Part shown: positions 1-5,236 of the stretch, piece by piece
How positions within the stretch are numbered: the first letter of the stretch is position 1
How the letters are laid out: each line of letters starts with the position of its first letter
Assembly: GCA_023397245.1 (NCBI GenBank)
Contig: JAEWUH010000210.1
Coordinates: 1 to 9,381, forward strand
Origin: Bacillota bacterium
Lineage (GTDB): Bacteria > Bacillota > Clostridia > Oscillospirales > Acutalibacteraceae
Length of the DNA: 9,381 nucleotides
Reading direction: 5' to 3'
Program-made: the position numbers and the translations under genes
Notes under the pieces: generated by a model
The model's database searches: none
Seen by the model: only the letters and a program-made list of their open reading frames with translations
Told to the model about the DNA's origin: nothing

Positions 1-448
1 GTGCAAGACCGTCCGCCTTAATGACTGCCGGATATTTATTGCTTTTCTGAATATACGCAAGAGCCTTGTGCGGGTCGTCGAATACTTCGTAATCCGCAGT
101 CGGAATGCCGTAGCGCTTCATCAGGTCCTTGGAAAAAACTTTGCTGCTTTCAATAATCGCGGCATTGGCCCTTGGCCCGAAGGCGGGTATCCCGACGTTT
201 TCCAGCGCGTCAACCATTCCTGCGGCAAGCGGGTCGTCCGGCGCAACAAAAACAAGGTCAATCCGGTTCTCCTTTGAAAATTTCACAACGCCGTCAATAT
301 CCGTGACCGGGATATCAACACAGACCGCGTCTTTTGAAATACCGCCGTTTCCGGGTGCGCAGTAGATTTCCGTTGTTTTTGGGCTTTCCTTCAGCTTGCG
401 GATAATCGCATGCTCACGGCCTCCCCCGCCGATCACCAATATCTTCAT
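1..448 (-). CDS. purD: Phosphoribosylamine-glycine ligase (GAR synthetase), N-terminal part
   Basis: Partial gene: the first 149 codons are present and the rest runs off the left edge (the family is about 420 residues). PurD joins glycine to 5-phosphoribosylamine using ATP, step 2 of de novo purine synthesis, in the cytosol. The N-terminus MKILVIGGGGREHAI (residues 1-15) is the PurD nucleotide-type loop. It is followed by APGNGG (31-36), the GP...SK..SK segment (91-107) that opens the ATP-grasp fold, RYGIPTA (112-118), and the start of the ATP-grasp lysine motif IKADGLA at the edge. The segment usually reading GPE-x-PL is APDDPL here (69-74). ATG at 448 fits the homologous N-terminus; upstream is a purine-rich GGGGCGGATGG rather than a clean GGAGG. 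It is the last visible gene of the purine operon, 99 bp after the formyltransferase gene. Confidence 0.95.
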   Translation of the reverse strand, partial: MKILVIGGGGREHAIIRKLKESPKTTEIYCAPGNGGISKDAVCVDIPVTDIDGVVKFSKENRIDLVFVAPDDPLAAGMVDALENVGIPAFGPRANAAIIESSKVFSKDLMKRYGIPTADYEVFDDPHKALAYIQKSNKYPAVIKADGLA

Positions 449-514
449 ATTTCCATCCGCCCCTATATCAAATTCATAACAAAAATAAGTCATTCACGTT
501 TTCATACTGCAAGA

Positions 515-544
515 GCTTCTCTCCGCGCCAAGCGGAGAAGAAGC
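515..544 (-). other. Intercistronic hairpin between the AICAR formyltransferase gene and purD
   Basis: A 12-bp inverted repeat with one bulged A (GCTTCTCTCCGC at 515-526 against GCGGAGAAGAAGC at 532-544) closes on a 5-nt loop. It begins 3 nt past the TAA of the upstream gene. No U-run follows on the minus strand, so it is not a standard intrinsic terminator. It may protect the mRNA 3' end, or mark a processing or partial termination point that lowers purD expression. The rest of the 99-bp gap holds only the purD leader. Confidence 0.6.
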
Positions 545-547
545 AAA

Positions 548-1726
548 TTAATGGTGGAACAGTCTCATGCCTGTAAACGCCATGGCGATACTATACTTGT
601 TGCAGGTATCGATAACGTTGTCGTCACGGATGGAACCGCCGGGCTGTGCAATATAGCGCACGCCGGTTTTGTGGGCGCGTTCAATGTTGTCGCCGAACGG
701 GAAGAATGCGTCCGAGCCGAGGGAAACGTCGGTCAGCGTATCCAGCCAGGCGCGTTTCTCTTCTCTTGTAAGCACTTCCGGTTTCTCCGCAAAGAGGTTC
801 TGCCAGGTGCCCTCCGCCAGAACATCCATGTATTCGTCCGAAATATAAACGTCGATGGTGTTGTCGCGGTCCGGACGGCGGATGCCCTCCTTGAACTTCA
901 GACCGAGCACCTTCGGATGCTGGCGCAGGAACCAGATATCCGCCTTATTGCCCGCCAGACGGGTGCAGTGGATTCTGGACTGCTGACCGGCCCCCACGCC
1001 GATTACCTGCCCGCCCTTGGCGTAGCAGACCGAATTGGACTGGGTATATTTCAGGGTAATCAGGGAAATGAGCAGATCGCGCTTCGCTTCGTCCGGAATC
1101 GTTTTATTCTCCGTTACCATATTGGAAAGAAGCTCCTGATCAATGACAAATTCATTTCTGCCCTGTTCAAATGTGATTCCGTAAACATCCTTATGTTCAA
1201 TCGGGTTCGGGCGGTAGTTCACATCCATCGCAACGATATTATAGCTGCCCTTGCGTTTGGATTTTAAGATTTCCAGCGCTTCGTCGGTATAGCCGGGCGC
1301 AATGATTCCGTCCGATACCTCGCGCGCAATCAAGGTCGCCGTCTGCTTATCGCAGACATCGGAAAGAGCAATCCAGTCGCCGTAGGAGGACATTCTGTCC
1401 GCCCCTCTTGCCATTGCGTATGCGCTGGCTAAAGGAGAAAGCTCCAGATCATCCACGAAATAGATCTTTTTCAGGGTTTCGGAAAGCGCGCAGGCTACCG
1501 CCGCGCCCGCCGGACTGACGTGCTTGAAGGAAGCCGCGGCCGGCAAGCCAGTTGCTTTCTTCAATTCCTGAACAAGCTGCCAGCTGTTAAAGGCATCCAG
1601 AAAATTAATATAGCCCGGCTTTCCGTTCAGCACCTGAATGGGCAGGTCGCTGCCGTCCTGCATGTAAATGCGGGACGGTTTCTGGTTCGGGTTGCATCCG
1701 TATTTTAAAGAAAGTTCATTAGACAT
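548..1726 (-). CDS. purH: Stand-alone AICAR formyltransferase (C-terminal PurH/ATIC domain only)
   Basis: A 392-residue protein that transfers a formyl group from 10-formyltetrahydrofolate to AICAR, giving FAICAR, the penultimate step of IMP synthesis. It has only the transformylase domain: the N-terminal MGS-like IMP cyclohydrolase domain of ordinary PurH (about 200 residues) is absent, and the protein begins at the domain boundary (LKYGCNPNQ, residues 7-15). The active-site Lys-His pair is K68-H69 in FKHVSPAGAA (67-76). The block KYTQSNSVCYAKGGQ (226-240) carries the catalytic-site Asn (N231), followed by GAGQQSRIHCTRLAG (245-259), SDAFFPF (338-344) and the C-terminal RLFHH. FKHVSPAG and RLFHH are, from memory, the animal/fungal ATIC form; most bacterial PurH read KHxNPCG. 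ATG at 1726 has GGAGG 9 nt upstream; a TTG one codon earlier is less likely. It follows purO by 19 bp, and PurO can supply the missing cyclohydrolase. Confidence 0.95.
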   Translation of the reverse strand: MSNELSLKYGCNPNQKPSRIYMQDGSDLPIQVLNGKPGYINFLDAFNSWQLVQELKKATGLPAAASFKHVSPAGAAVACALSETLKKIYFVDDLELSPLASAYAMARGADRMSSYGDWIALSDVCDKQTATLIAREVSDGIIAPGYTDEALEILKSKRKGSYNIVAMDVNYRPNPIEHKDVYGITFEQGRNEFVIDQELLSNMVTENKTIPDEAKRDLLISLITLKYTQSNSVCYAKGGQVIGVGAGQQSRIHCTRLAGNKADIWFLRQHPKVLGLKFKEGIRRPDRDNTIDVYISDEYMDVLAEGTWQNLFAEKPEVLTREEKRAWLDTLTDVSLGSDAFFPFGDNIERAHKTGVRYIAQPGGSIRDDNVIDTCNKYSIAMAFTGMRLFHH

Positions 1727-1735
1727 CAAAAGGTA

Positions 1736-1740
1736 CCTCC
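1736..1740 (-). promoter_or_regulatory. Ribosome binding site of the AICAR formyltransferase gene
   Basis: GGAGG on the minus strand lies in the 19-bp gap after purO. It is 9 nt from ATG 1726 and 6 nt from the in-frame TTG at 1729. ATG is preferred because it is the stronger codon and the spacing is normal. Confidence 0.75.
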
Positions 1741-1745
1741 TGATA

Positions 1746-2444
1746 TTACCGGTTTTTATTCACGATTCTAGTATCGGCAATCCCGGTTTTAATATTGATA
1801 AATCTGGTAAACAGGGAAACTTTATTTTCCTCATTCAGGCTGTTCCAGACTGTTTCCGTAAACTGGTCAAGATCCCCGGCGATCCGCACAAGCGTAGGCT
1901 CGCCCGAAAAGGATGGAAGCGGGTTGCCGTCTCCCTCGTAAGTATGTATAAAATGACCCTCTCCGCTGACCGGTGAATCATACTCGTAAAAATAACGGTG
2001 CACGGAATCGGGGTTTCCCCCCGCACTCTTTAAAATGGACAGCTTATAGTCGCCGTCCACGTCAACGATGCCGGAGATGCGCGGCGTATAGTTCGGCTTA
2101 TCCGGTTCAAAGGTACGGGAGCGCAGAGCCGCTTCAAAGGTCTTTCCGCGTTTCATATAATCATAAACCGTGTCGGTCTGATCGCCGTTTGTAACAATGG
2201 TCATCTGGTCCAGCACACGCACAGGAGAATAAATAATAAGTGAAGGATCAACCAGCTTAGCCGGGTTAAAAGCCTCTGTCCGGATTCCGCCGCCATCCTT
2301 AACGAAGACGCGGTTACGGCTGTTTTCGCTGCGGCCCATGATAAAATAAGCAATCACCGCGAAGTTTCCGTCTTCGCTTCTGCCAAGAATAATCCCGCGG
2401 CCGGGATAGGAATTGGAGCTCAGTTCTTTTTGAATTTCAATCAT
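1746..2444 (-). CDS. purO: IMP cyclohydrolase, archaeal PurO type
   Basis: A 232-residue protein assigned to the PurO family (an Ntn-hydrolase-like fold, unrelated to the PurH cyclohydrolase domain). It closes the ring of FAICAR to form IMP, the final step of the pathway. Family landmarks visible: SYPGRGIILGR (12-22), the Arg/Asn-rich FIMGRSENSRNR (34-45), TNGDQTD (85-91), YTPRISG (119-125) and YEGDGNPLPSFSGEP (169-183). Archaeal PurO is about 200 residues; this one is slightly longer. ATG 2444 is preceded by AAAGGAG at a 9-nt distance, inside the end of purN, and the two genes overlap by 8 bp, which suggests translational coupling. The next gene encodes the enzyme that makes its substrate and lacks its own cyclohydrolase domain, so context and family agree. 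The assignment rests on remembered archaeal motifs. Confidence 0.9.
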   Translation of the reverse strand: MIEIQKELSSNSYPGRGIILGRSEDGNFAVIAYFIMGRSENSRNRVFVKDGGGIRTEAFNPAKLVDPSLIIYSPVRVLDQMTIVTNGDQTDTVYDYMKRGKTFEAALRSRTFEPDKPNYTPRISGIVDVDGDYKLSILKSAGGNPDSVHRYFYEYDSPVSGEGHFIHTYEGDGNPLPSFSGEPTLVRIAGDLDQFTETVWNSLNEENKVSLFTRFINIKTGIADTRIVNKNR

Positions 2445-3078
2445 TTCCGCTTTCTCCTTTTATAATCGTTTTTCCGTCTTCAACGCTTATTTTTCCCTGA
2501 CAGAACAGCGCGACCGCTTTGGGAAGGAGCTTCCATTCCGCCTGCTCCATCACTCTGCGCTGCAGAGTTTCCGGGGTATCTTCCGGCAAGACTTCAACGG
2601 CTTTTTGCAGGATAATCGGCCCGCCGTCGCAGATTTCATTCACAAAATGCACGGTTGCGCCCGTCAGCTTTACGCCCTTTTTCAAGACCGCCTCGTGCAC
2701 CCGTAAACCGTAGTAGCCTTCCCCGCAGAAGGACGGGATGAGCGCCGGATGGACATTGATAATCTTATTCTTGTAATGCCGTATTACATTTTCGCTGATA
2801 ATGGTCATAAATCCCGCAAGCACAATCAAATCAATTTGATACTCCTGAAGCAGAGCAAGCAGCGCTTCGTCGTAGCTCTGCTGGGTATCATACTGCTTAC
2901 GCAGAAGGACCTGCGTCGGAATATCCGCTTTTTTTGCGCGCTCCAGAGCGTAAGCGTCAGATCTGCTGGAAATGACAAGAGCGATTTTGCCGCCCGGTAT
3001 CTGCGAATTTGCCTGCGCATTGATCAGCGCCTGAAGATTCGTACCGCCGCCTGAAACCAAAACGGCAATGTTCAGCAT
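2437..3078 (-). CDS. purN: Phosphoribosylglycinamide formyltransferase (GAR transformylase)
   Basis: A 213-residue, folate-dependent PurN. It formylates GAR with 10-formyltetrahydrofolate, step 3 of purine synthesis. The N-terminal phosphate-binding motif is SGGGTNLQAL (9-18). The catalytic Asn-His pair is N108 and H110 in INVHPALIPSF (107-117), and the catalytic Asp is D151 in ICDGGPIILQ (149-158). The SFCGEGYYGLRVHEA segment (116-130) is, from memory, typical of clostridial PurN. Length is normal (about 190-215). ATG 3078 overlaps the purM stop by 7 bp (ATGCTGA) and the 3' end overlaps purO by 8 bp, so the three genes are probably translationally coupled. Nothing looks broken. Confidence 0.96.
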   Translation of the reverse strand: MLNIAVLVSGGGTNLQALINAQANSQIPGGKIALVISSRSDAYALERAKKADIPTQVLLRKQYDTQQSYDEALLALLQEYQIDLIVLAGFMTIISENVIRHYKNKIINVHPALIPSFCGEGYYGLRVHEAVLKKGVKLTGATVHFVNEICDGGPIILQKAVEVLPEDTPETLQRRVMEQAEWKLLPKAVALFCQGKISVEDGKTIIKGESGND

Positions 3079-4106
3079 AGGGTCACGCCCTCCCCGCCGG
3101 AAACAATGCTGCCGATTACATAGGCCTTCTGCCCCATTGCGTTAAGATCTTCCGCGATACTGTTCGCCTGCTCCTTCGGGACCGCCATGCACATACCGAT
3201 TCCCATGTTAAAGGTGTTGTACATTTCGCGTTCCGGAATATTGCCCTGGCTCTGTAAAAGAGAAAATACAGGCAGCTTCGGCAGGGAAGCCAGTTCAATT
3301 TTTGCAGTGGTATCCGGCTTAAGCATACGCGGGATATTTTCAAAGAATCCGCCGCCGGTGATATGGGAGATTGCCTTAATCTGATATTTTTGAAGCAGAG
3401 CAAGCACCGGTTTTACATAGATTTTAGTCGGCGTTAAAAGCTCTTCGCCAAGCGTATGTCCCAGGTCTTCCAGATACATATTGATATTTTTCTCACTGAT
3501 ATTAAAAACCTTGCGGACAAGCGAAAAACCGTTGGAATGCACGCCGGAGGACTGCAGGCCGACCAGCGCGTCGCCGACTTCGATTTGGGAGCCGTCAATG
3601 ATTTTGTCCCGGTCTACCATACCGACGGAAAAGCCCGCCAGATCGTATTCATCCGTGGGATAAAATCCCGGCATTTCCGCGGTTTCTCCGCCCACCAGCG
3701 CGCAGCCGGACTGTACGCAGCCGTCCGCAACGCCGGAAACGATCTGGGCGATCTTTTCAGGATAATTCTTACCCACAGCAAGATAATCCAGGAAGAAAAG
3801 CGGTTTTGCGCCGCAGCACACAACATCGTTGACGCACATGGCCACGCAGTCAATACCGATGGTATCATGCTTGTCCATTAAAAATGCGATTTTCAGCTTG
3901 GTGCCTACGCCGTCGGTTCCGCTGACAAAAACCGGGGTATTCATACCGGCTAAATCAGGCTGAAACAGACCGCCGAAGCCGCCAATCCCCGAAACCACTC
4001 CCGGAATATTCGTACGAGCAACGTGGCCCTTCATGAGTTCGACCGCCTTATAGCCCGCGGTAACATCCACGCCCGCTGCCTTATAACTTTCGCTGTAGCT
4101 TTTCAT
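3072..4106 (-). CDS. purM: Phosphoribosylformylglycinamidine cyclo-ligase (AIR synthetase)
   Basis: A 344-residue PurM, the usual family length. It closes the imidazole ring by converting FGAM to AIR with ATP, step 5. Motifs from the N-terminus: AGVDVTAG (11-18), GIGGFGGLF (40-48), SGTDGVGTKLK (62-72), the NDVVCCGAKPLFFLDY block (about 93-108), GGETAEMPGFY, DLAGFSVG, LQSSGVHSNGFS and HITGGGFFENIPR. It belongs to the PurM/PurL/SelD ATP-binding superfamily. The frame stays open to a TTG at 4139, but ATG 4106 has GGGAGG 7 nt upstream and gives the normal N-terminus MKSYSESYKAAGVDV, so it was chosen. It starts 42 bp after purE and ends overlapping purN. Confidence 0.97.
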   Translation of the reverse strand: MKSYSESYKAAGVDVTAGYKAVELMKGHVARTNIPGVVSGIGGFGGLFQPDLAGMNTPVFVSGTDGVGTKLKIAFLMDKHDTIGIDCVAMCVNDVVCCGAKPLFFLDYLAVGKNYPEKIAQIVSGVADGCVQSGCALVGGETAEMPGFYPTDEYDLAGFSVGMVDRDKIIDGSQIEVGDALVGLQSSGVHSNGFSLVRKVFNISEKNINMYLEDLGHTLGEELLTPTKIYVKPVLALLQKYQIKAISHITGGGFFENIPRMLKPDTTAKIELASLPKLPVFSLLQSQGNIPEREMYNTFNMGIGMCMAVPKEQANSIAEDLNAMGQKAYVIGSIVSGGEGVTLC

Positions 4107-4113
4107 GTAATAT

Positions 4114-4119
4114 CCTCCC
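4114..4119 (-). promoter_or_regulatory. Ribosome binding site of purM
   Basis: GGGAGG on the minus strand, 7 nt upstream of ATG 4106. This decides the purM start against the upstream in-frame TTG at 4139, which has no comparable site. Confidence 0.85.
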
Positions 4120-4148
4120 ATACCTTTATCTGAAATCAACTGATGTTC

Positions 4149-4652
4149 TTATAACTCCGATACTTTAGTCTGAATGGCTTCGTCCTTCTTCGCTACCCCT
4201 TCGGCCATCTGCTTTTTCATTTCGGCCAGCTGCGCGGCAAGCGTTTCGTCGGAAAGCGCGAGCATCTGCGCCGCAAGAATTGCCGCGTTGTCCGCTCCGT
4301 CGATCGCCATTGTGGCAACCGGAATCCCGCTTGGCATCTGAACCGTGGCCAAAAGCGCGTCAAGACCGTCAAGGGTAGAGGATTTCACCGGAATCCCGAT
4401 CACCGGAAGCGTGGTATTCGCCGCGAGGACACCCGCAAGATGCGCTGCTTTGCCCGCCGCGGCAATAATTACGCCGAAGCCGCTGCTCTTTGCGGCAGAC
4501 GAAAATTCCGCTGCCGCCTGCGGAGTGCGGTGTGCCGACATTACGTGCACCTCCACCGGAACGCCGAATGATTTTAATCTTTTGATTGCAGGCGAAACGA
4601 CCGGAAAATCACTGTCGCTGCCCATAATAACCGCTACCTTTTTTACTGCCAT
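4149..4652 (-). CDS. purE: N5-carboxyaminoimidazole ribonucleotide mutase (PurE)
   Basis: A 167-residue PurE, which moves the carboxyl group of N5-CAIR to give CAIR (step 6). The motifs are GSDSD (11-15), SAHRTP with the catalytic His41 (39-44), AAAGKAAHLAGVLAA (64-78), and the QMPSGIPVAT stretch (105-114). The AAHLxGxxAA form resembles class I (mutase) PurE rather than the class II AIR carboxylase. Class I normally needs PurK to make N5-CAIR, and no purK is in the window. An in-frame TTG at 4682 would add ten residues; ATG 4652 is preferred because AAAGGGAG lies about 10 nt upstream and MAVKKVAVIMGSDSD is the typical beginning. The Lys/Glu-rich C-terminal tail is ordinary. First gene of the visible purine operon. 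Confidence 0.96.
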   Translation of the reverse strand: MAVKKVAVIMGSDSDFPVVSPAIKRLKSFGVPVEVHVMSAHRTPQAAAEFSSAAKSSGFGVIIAAAGKAAHLAGVLAANTTLPVIGIPVKSSTLDGLDALLATVQMPSGIPVATMAIDGADNAAILAAQMLALSDETLAAQLAEMKKQMAEGVAKKDEAIQTKVSEL

Positions 4653-4662
4653 TAAAGATACT

Positions 4663-4667
4663 CTCCC
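4663..4667 (-). promoter_or_regulatory. Ribosome binding site of purE
   Basis: GGGAG within AAAGGGAGAG on the minus strand, 10 nt from ATG 4652. It supports that start over the upstream in-frame TTG at 4682. Confidence 0.65.
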
Positions 4668-4700
4668 TTTCAACGCCAACAAACTTCAATCTGCTTTAAT

Positions 4701-4722
4701 AACGGCTTTATTATTCGCCGTT
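4701..4722 (-). other. Hairpin in the proximal purE leader
   Basis: A perfect 6-bp inverted repeat, AACGGC (4701-4706) and GCCGTT (4717-4722), with a 10-nt A/T-rich loop. It sits at the expected transcription start of the putative proximal purE promoter and about 50 nt before the purE start codon, so it could be an operator or a 5'-UTR hairpin. No U-run follows. The role is inferred from position only. Confidence 0.4.
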
Positions 4723-4728
4723 TTCGTA

Positions 4729-4737
4729 ATTGTATCA
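4729..4737 (-). promoter_or_regulatory. Putative proximal purE promoter (extended -10)
   Basis: TGATACAAT on the minus strand matches an extended -10 element (TG-N-TACAAT). No good -35 hexamer lies 17 bp upstream (AAGGAA). It falls after the strong terminator at 4803-4837, so if active it would let purE be transcribed without passing that terminator. Start would be near 4722. Confidence 0.4.
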
Positions 4738-4802
4738 TGCCGTATCTGTTTTTCCTTTTTATTCTCGGCAGCTTACAGGCCTGAACAGCCCCGGCTGAAA
4801 AT

Positions 4803-4837
4803 AAAAACAGGCTGCGGCGATAAAACGGCGCAGCCTG
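4803..4837 (-). terminator. Strong intrinsic terminator upstream of purE
   Basis: On the minus strand a perfect 9-bp GC-rich stem (CAGGCTGCG at 4837-4829, CGCAGCCTG at 4816-4808) with a 12-nt loop is followed at once by TTTTTAT. It starts 3 nt after the stop codon of the 26-codon ORF. It lies in the same direction as, and upstream of, the purine operon, so it either ends the small-ORF transcript or works as a leader attenuator for purE. Confidence 0.85.
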
Positions 4838-4840
4838 AAC

Positions 4841-4921
4841 TCAGATAAAATATTGAATATTGGCGCAATTTGCCAGTAAGCACATGAAGCCTTCTGATTT
4901 TCTGACGGAAGATACTGTCAT
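4841..4921 (-). CDS. Hypothetical 26-residue small protein or leader peptide
   Basis: A short ORF that I do not recognise. ATG 4921 lies 8 nt after GGAGGG, one of the best ribosome binding sites in the window, and about 26 nt downstream of a good sigma-A-type promoter. The peptide starts MTVSSVRKSEG, with Arg and Lys at 7-8, then becomes hydrophobic. It has two cysteines (C14 and C19, spaced CLLANC), an internal Met13 and an aromatic end (IQYFI). The stop TGA is 3 nt before the first base of a strong terminator. Promoter, ribosome binding site, ORF and terminator thus form a complete small unit pointing toward purE. It may be a free small protein, a regulatory peptide, or a leader whose translation controls termination. 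It is not rich in one amino acid, so classical amino-acid attenuation is unlikely. Coding status is inferred from signals, not from homology. Confidence 0.5.
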   Translation of the reverse strand: MTVSSVRKSEGFMCLLANCANIQYFI

Positions 4922-4929
4922 TGCACTTA

Positions 4930-4935
4930 CCCTCC
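4930..4935 (-). promoter_or_regulatory. Ribosome binding site of the 26-codon ORF
   Basis: GGAGGG on the minus strand, 8 nt from ATG 4921. A near-consensus site in an A/T-rich intergenic stretch is the main reason to take the small ORF seriously. Confidence 0.6.
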
Positions 4936-4953
4936 AAAAAACATTATATATTT

Positions 4954-4982
4954 ATTTTAGGTGATTATGCTCACAAATTCAA
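4954..4982 (-). promoter_or_regulatory. Putative sigma-A promoter of the small ORF / purine leader
   Basis: TTGAAT (4982-4977), a 17-bp spacer, and TAAAAT (4959-4954) on the minus strand: 4/6 and 5/6 matches to consensus with ideal spacing. Transcription would start near 4947, giving a leader of about 26 nt before the small ORF. The spacer is occupied by a TGTGA-N6-TCAC palindrome. Confidence 0.6.
4960..4975. promoter_or_regulatory. CRP/FNR-like palindrome in the promoter spacer
   Basis: On the minus strand TGTGAGCATAATCACC, matching the CRP-type pattern TGTGA-N6-TCACA at 9 of 10 defined positions. It lies between the -35 and -10 elements, where a bound protein would be expected to block RNA polymerase. 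The regulator is unknown; a CRP/FNR-family protein is the simplest guess. Confidence 0.4.
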
Positions 4983-5019
4983 GAGATGTTAAGCCAAAAA
5001 GTGATTTTCGTTAAGTTTA

Positions 5020-5065
5020 TGCGACAAATATCATAACATTCAATTAAATTGTATATTATGTCACA
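5020..5065. repeat. 46-bp imperfect palindrome with TGYGACA half-sites
   Basis: The left arm begins TGCGACAAATAT (5020-5031, plus strand) and the right arm, read on the minus strand, begins TGTGACATAATAT (5065-5053). They match at 11 of 12 positions if one base is gapped. The centre is A/T-rich. Half-site spacing and location, about 40-80 bp upstream of the small-ORF promoter, suit an operator for a dimeric or tetrameric regulator. The 5053-5065 half-site also resembles the palindrome at 4960-4975. Confidence 0.4.
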
Positions 5066-5155
5066 CTATTCTGGCAAAATAAGGCTTTTATCAAAGGAAG
5101 CCGTGAGCTGCAAAACGCTATGTTTCCCACATGGCATTTTCGATTTTTTCAAGAA

Positions 5156-5200
5156 ATAATCTGCTGTAACTGACAGGCTTAAAGGAAACCGGCAGATTAT
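5156..5200. repeat. 9-bp inverted repeat downstream of groEL
   Basis: ATAATCTGC (5156-5164) and GCAGATTAT (5192-5200) are perfect inverted copies separated by 27 bp. On the minus strand the second arm is followed by TTCTTG, only mildly T-rich. It could be a back-up terminator or 3'-end stabiliser for the groES-groEL transcript, or a protein site. Confidence 0.4.
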
Positions 5201-5202
5201 AT

Positions 5203-5236
5203 AAAAAGGGCGGGCGCCGCAATGACGTCCGTCCTT
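5203..5236 (-). terminator. Probable groES-groEL terminator (imperfect)
   Basis: It begins 20 bp after the groEL stop. On the minus strand AAGGACGGACG pairs with CGCCCGCCCTT across a 9-nt loop, giving 9 Watson-Crick pairs (7 of them G-C or C-G) and two A-C mismatches, followed by TTTTT. Position and T-run suit an intrinsic terminator; the mismatches make it weaker than usual. Confidence 0.55.

Noticed and set aside
410..1267. Plus-strand ORF of 285 codons antisense to the AICAR formyltransferase gene and the purD leader
   Set aside because: It is the reverse-complement shadow of a well-identified gene, has no recognisable protein features and no convincing ribosome binding site.
4107..4139. 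Eleven-residue N-terminal extension of PurM from a TTG at 4139
   Set aside because: The strong GGGAGG lies 7 nt before ATG 4106, inside the would-be extension, and the ATG gives the usual family length.
4345..4848. Plus-strand ORF of 167 codons antisense to purE and running into the intergenic region
   Set aside because: Most of it is the shadow of purE, and its tail crosses the minus-strand terminator stem; no start signals support it.
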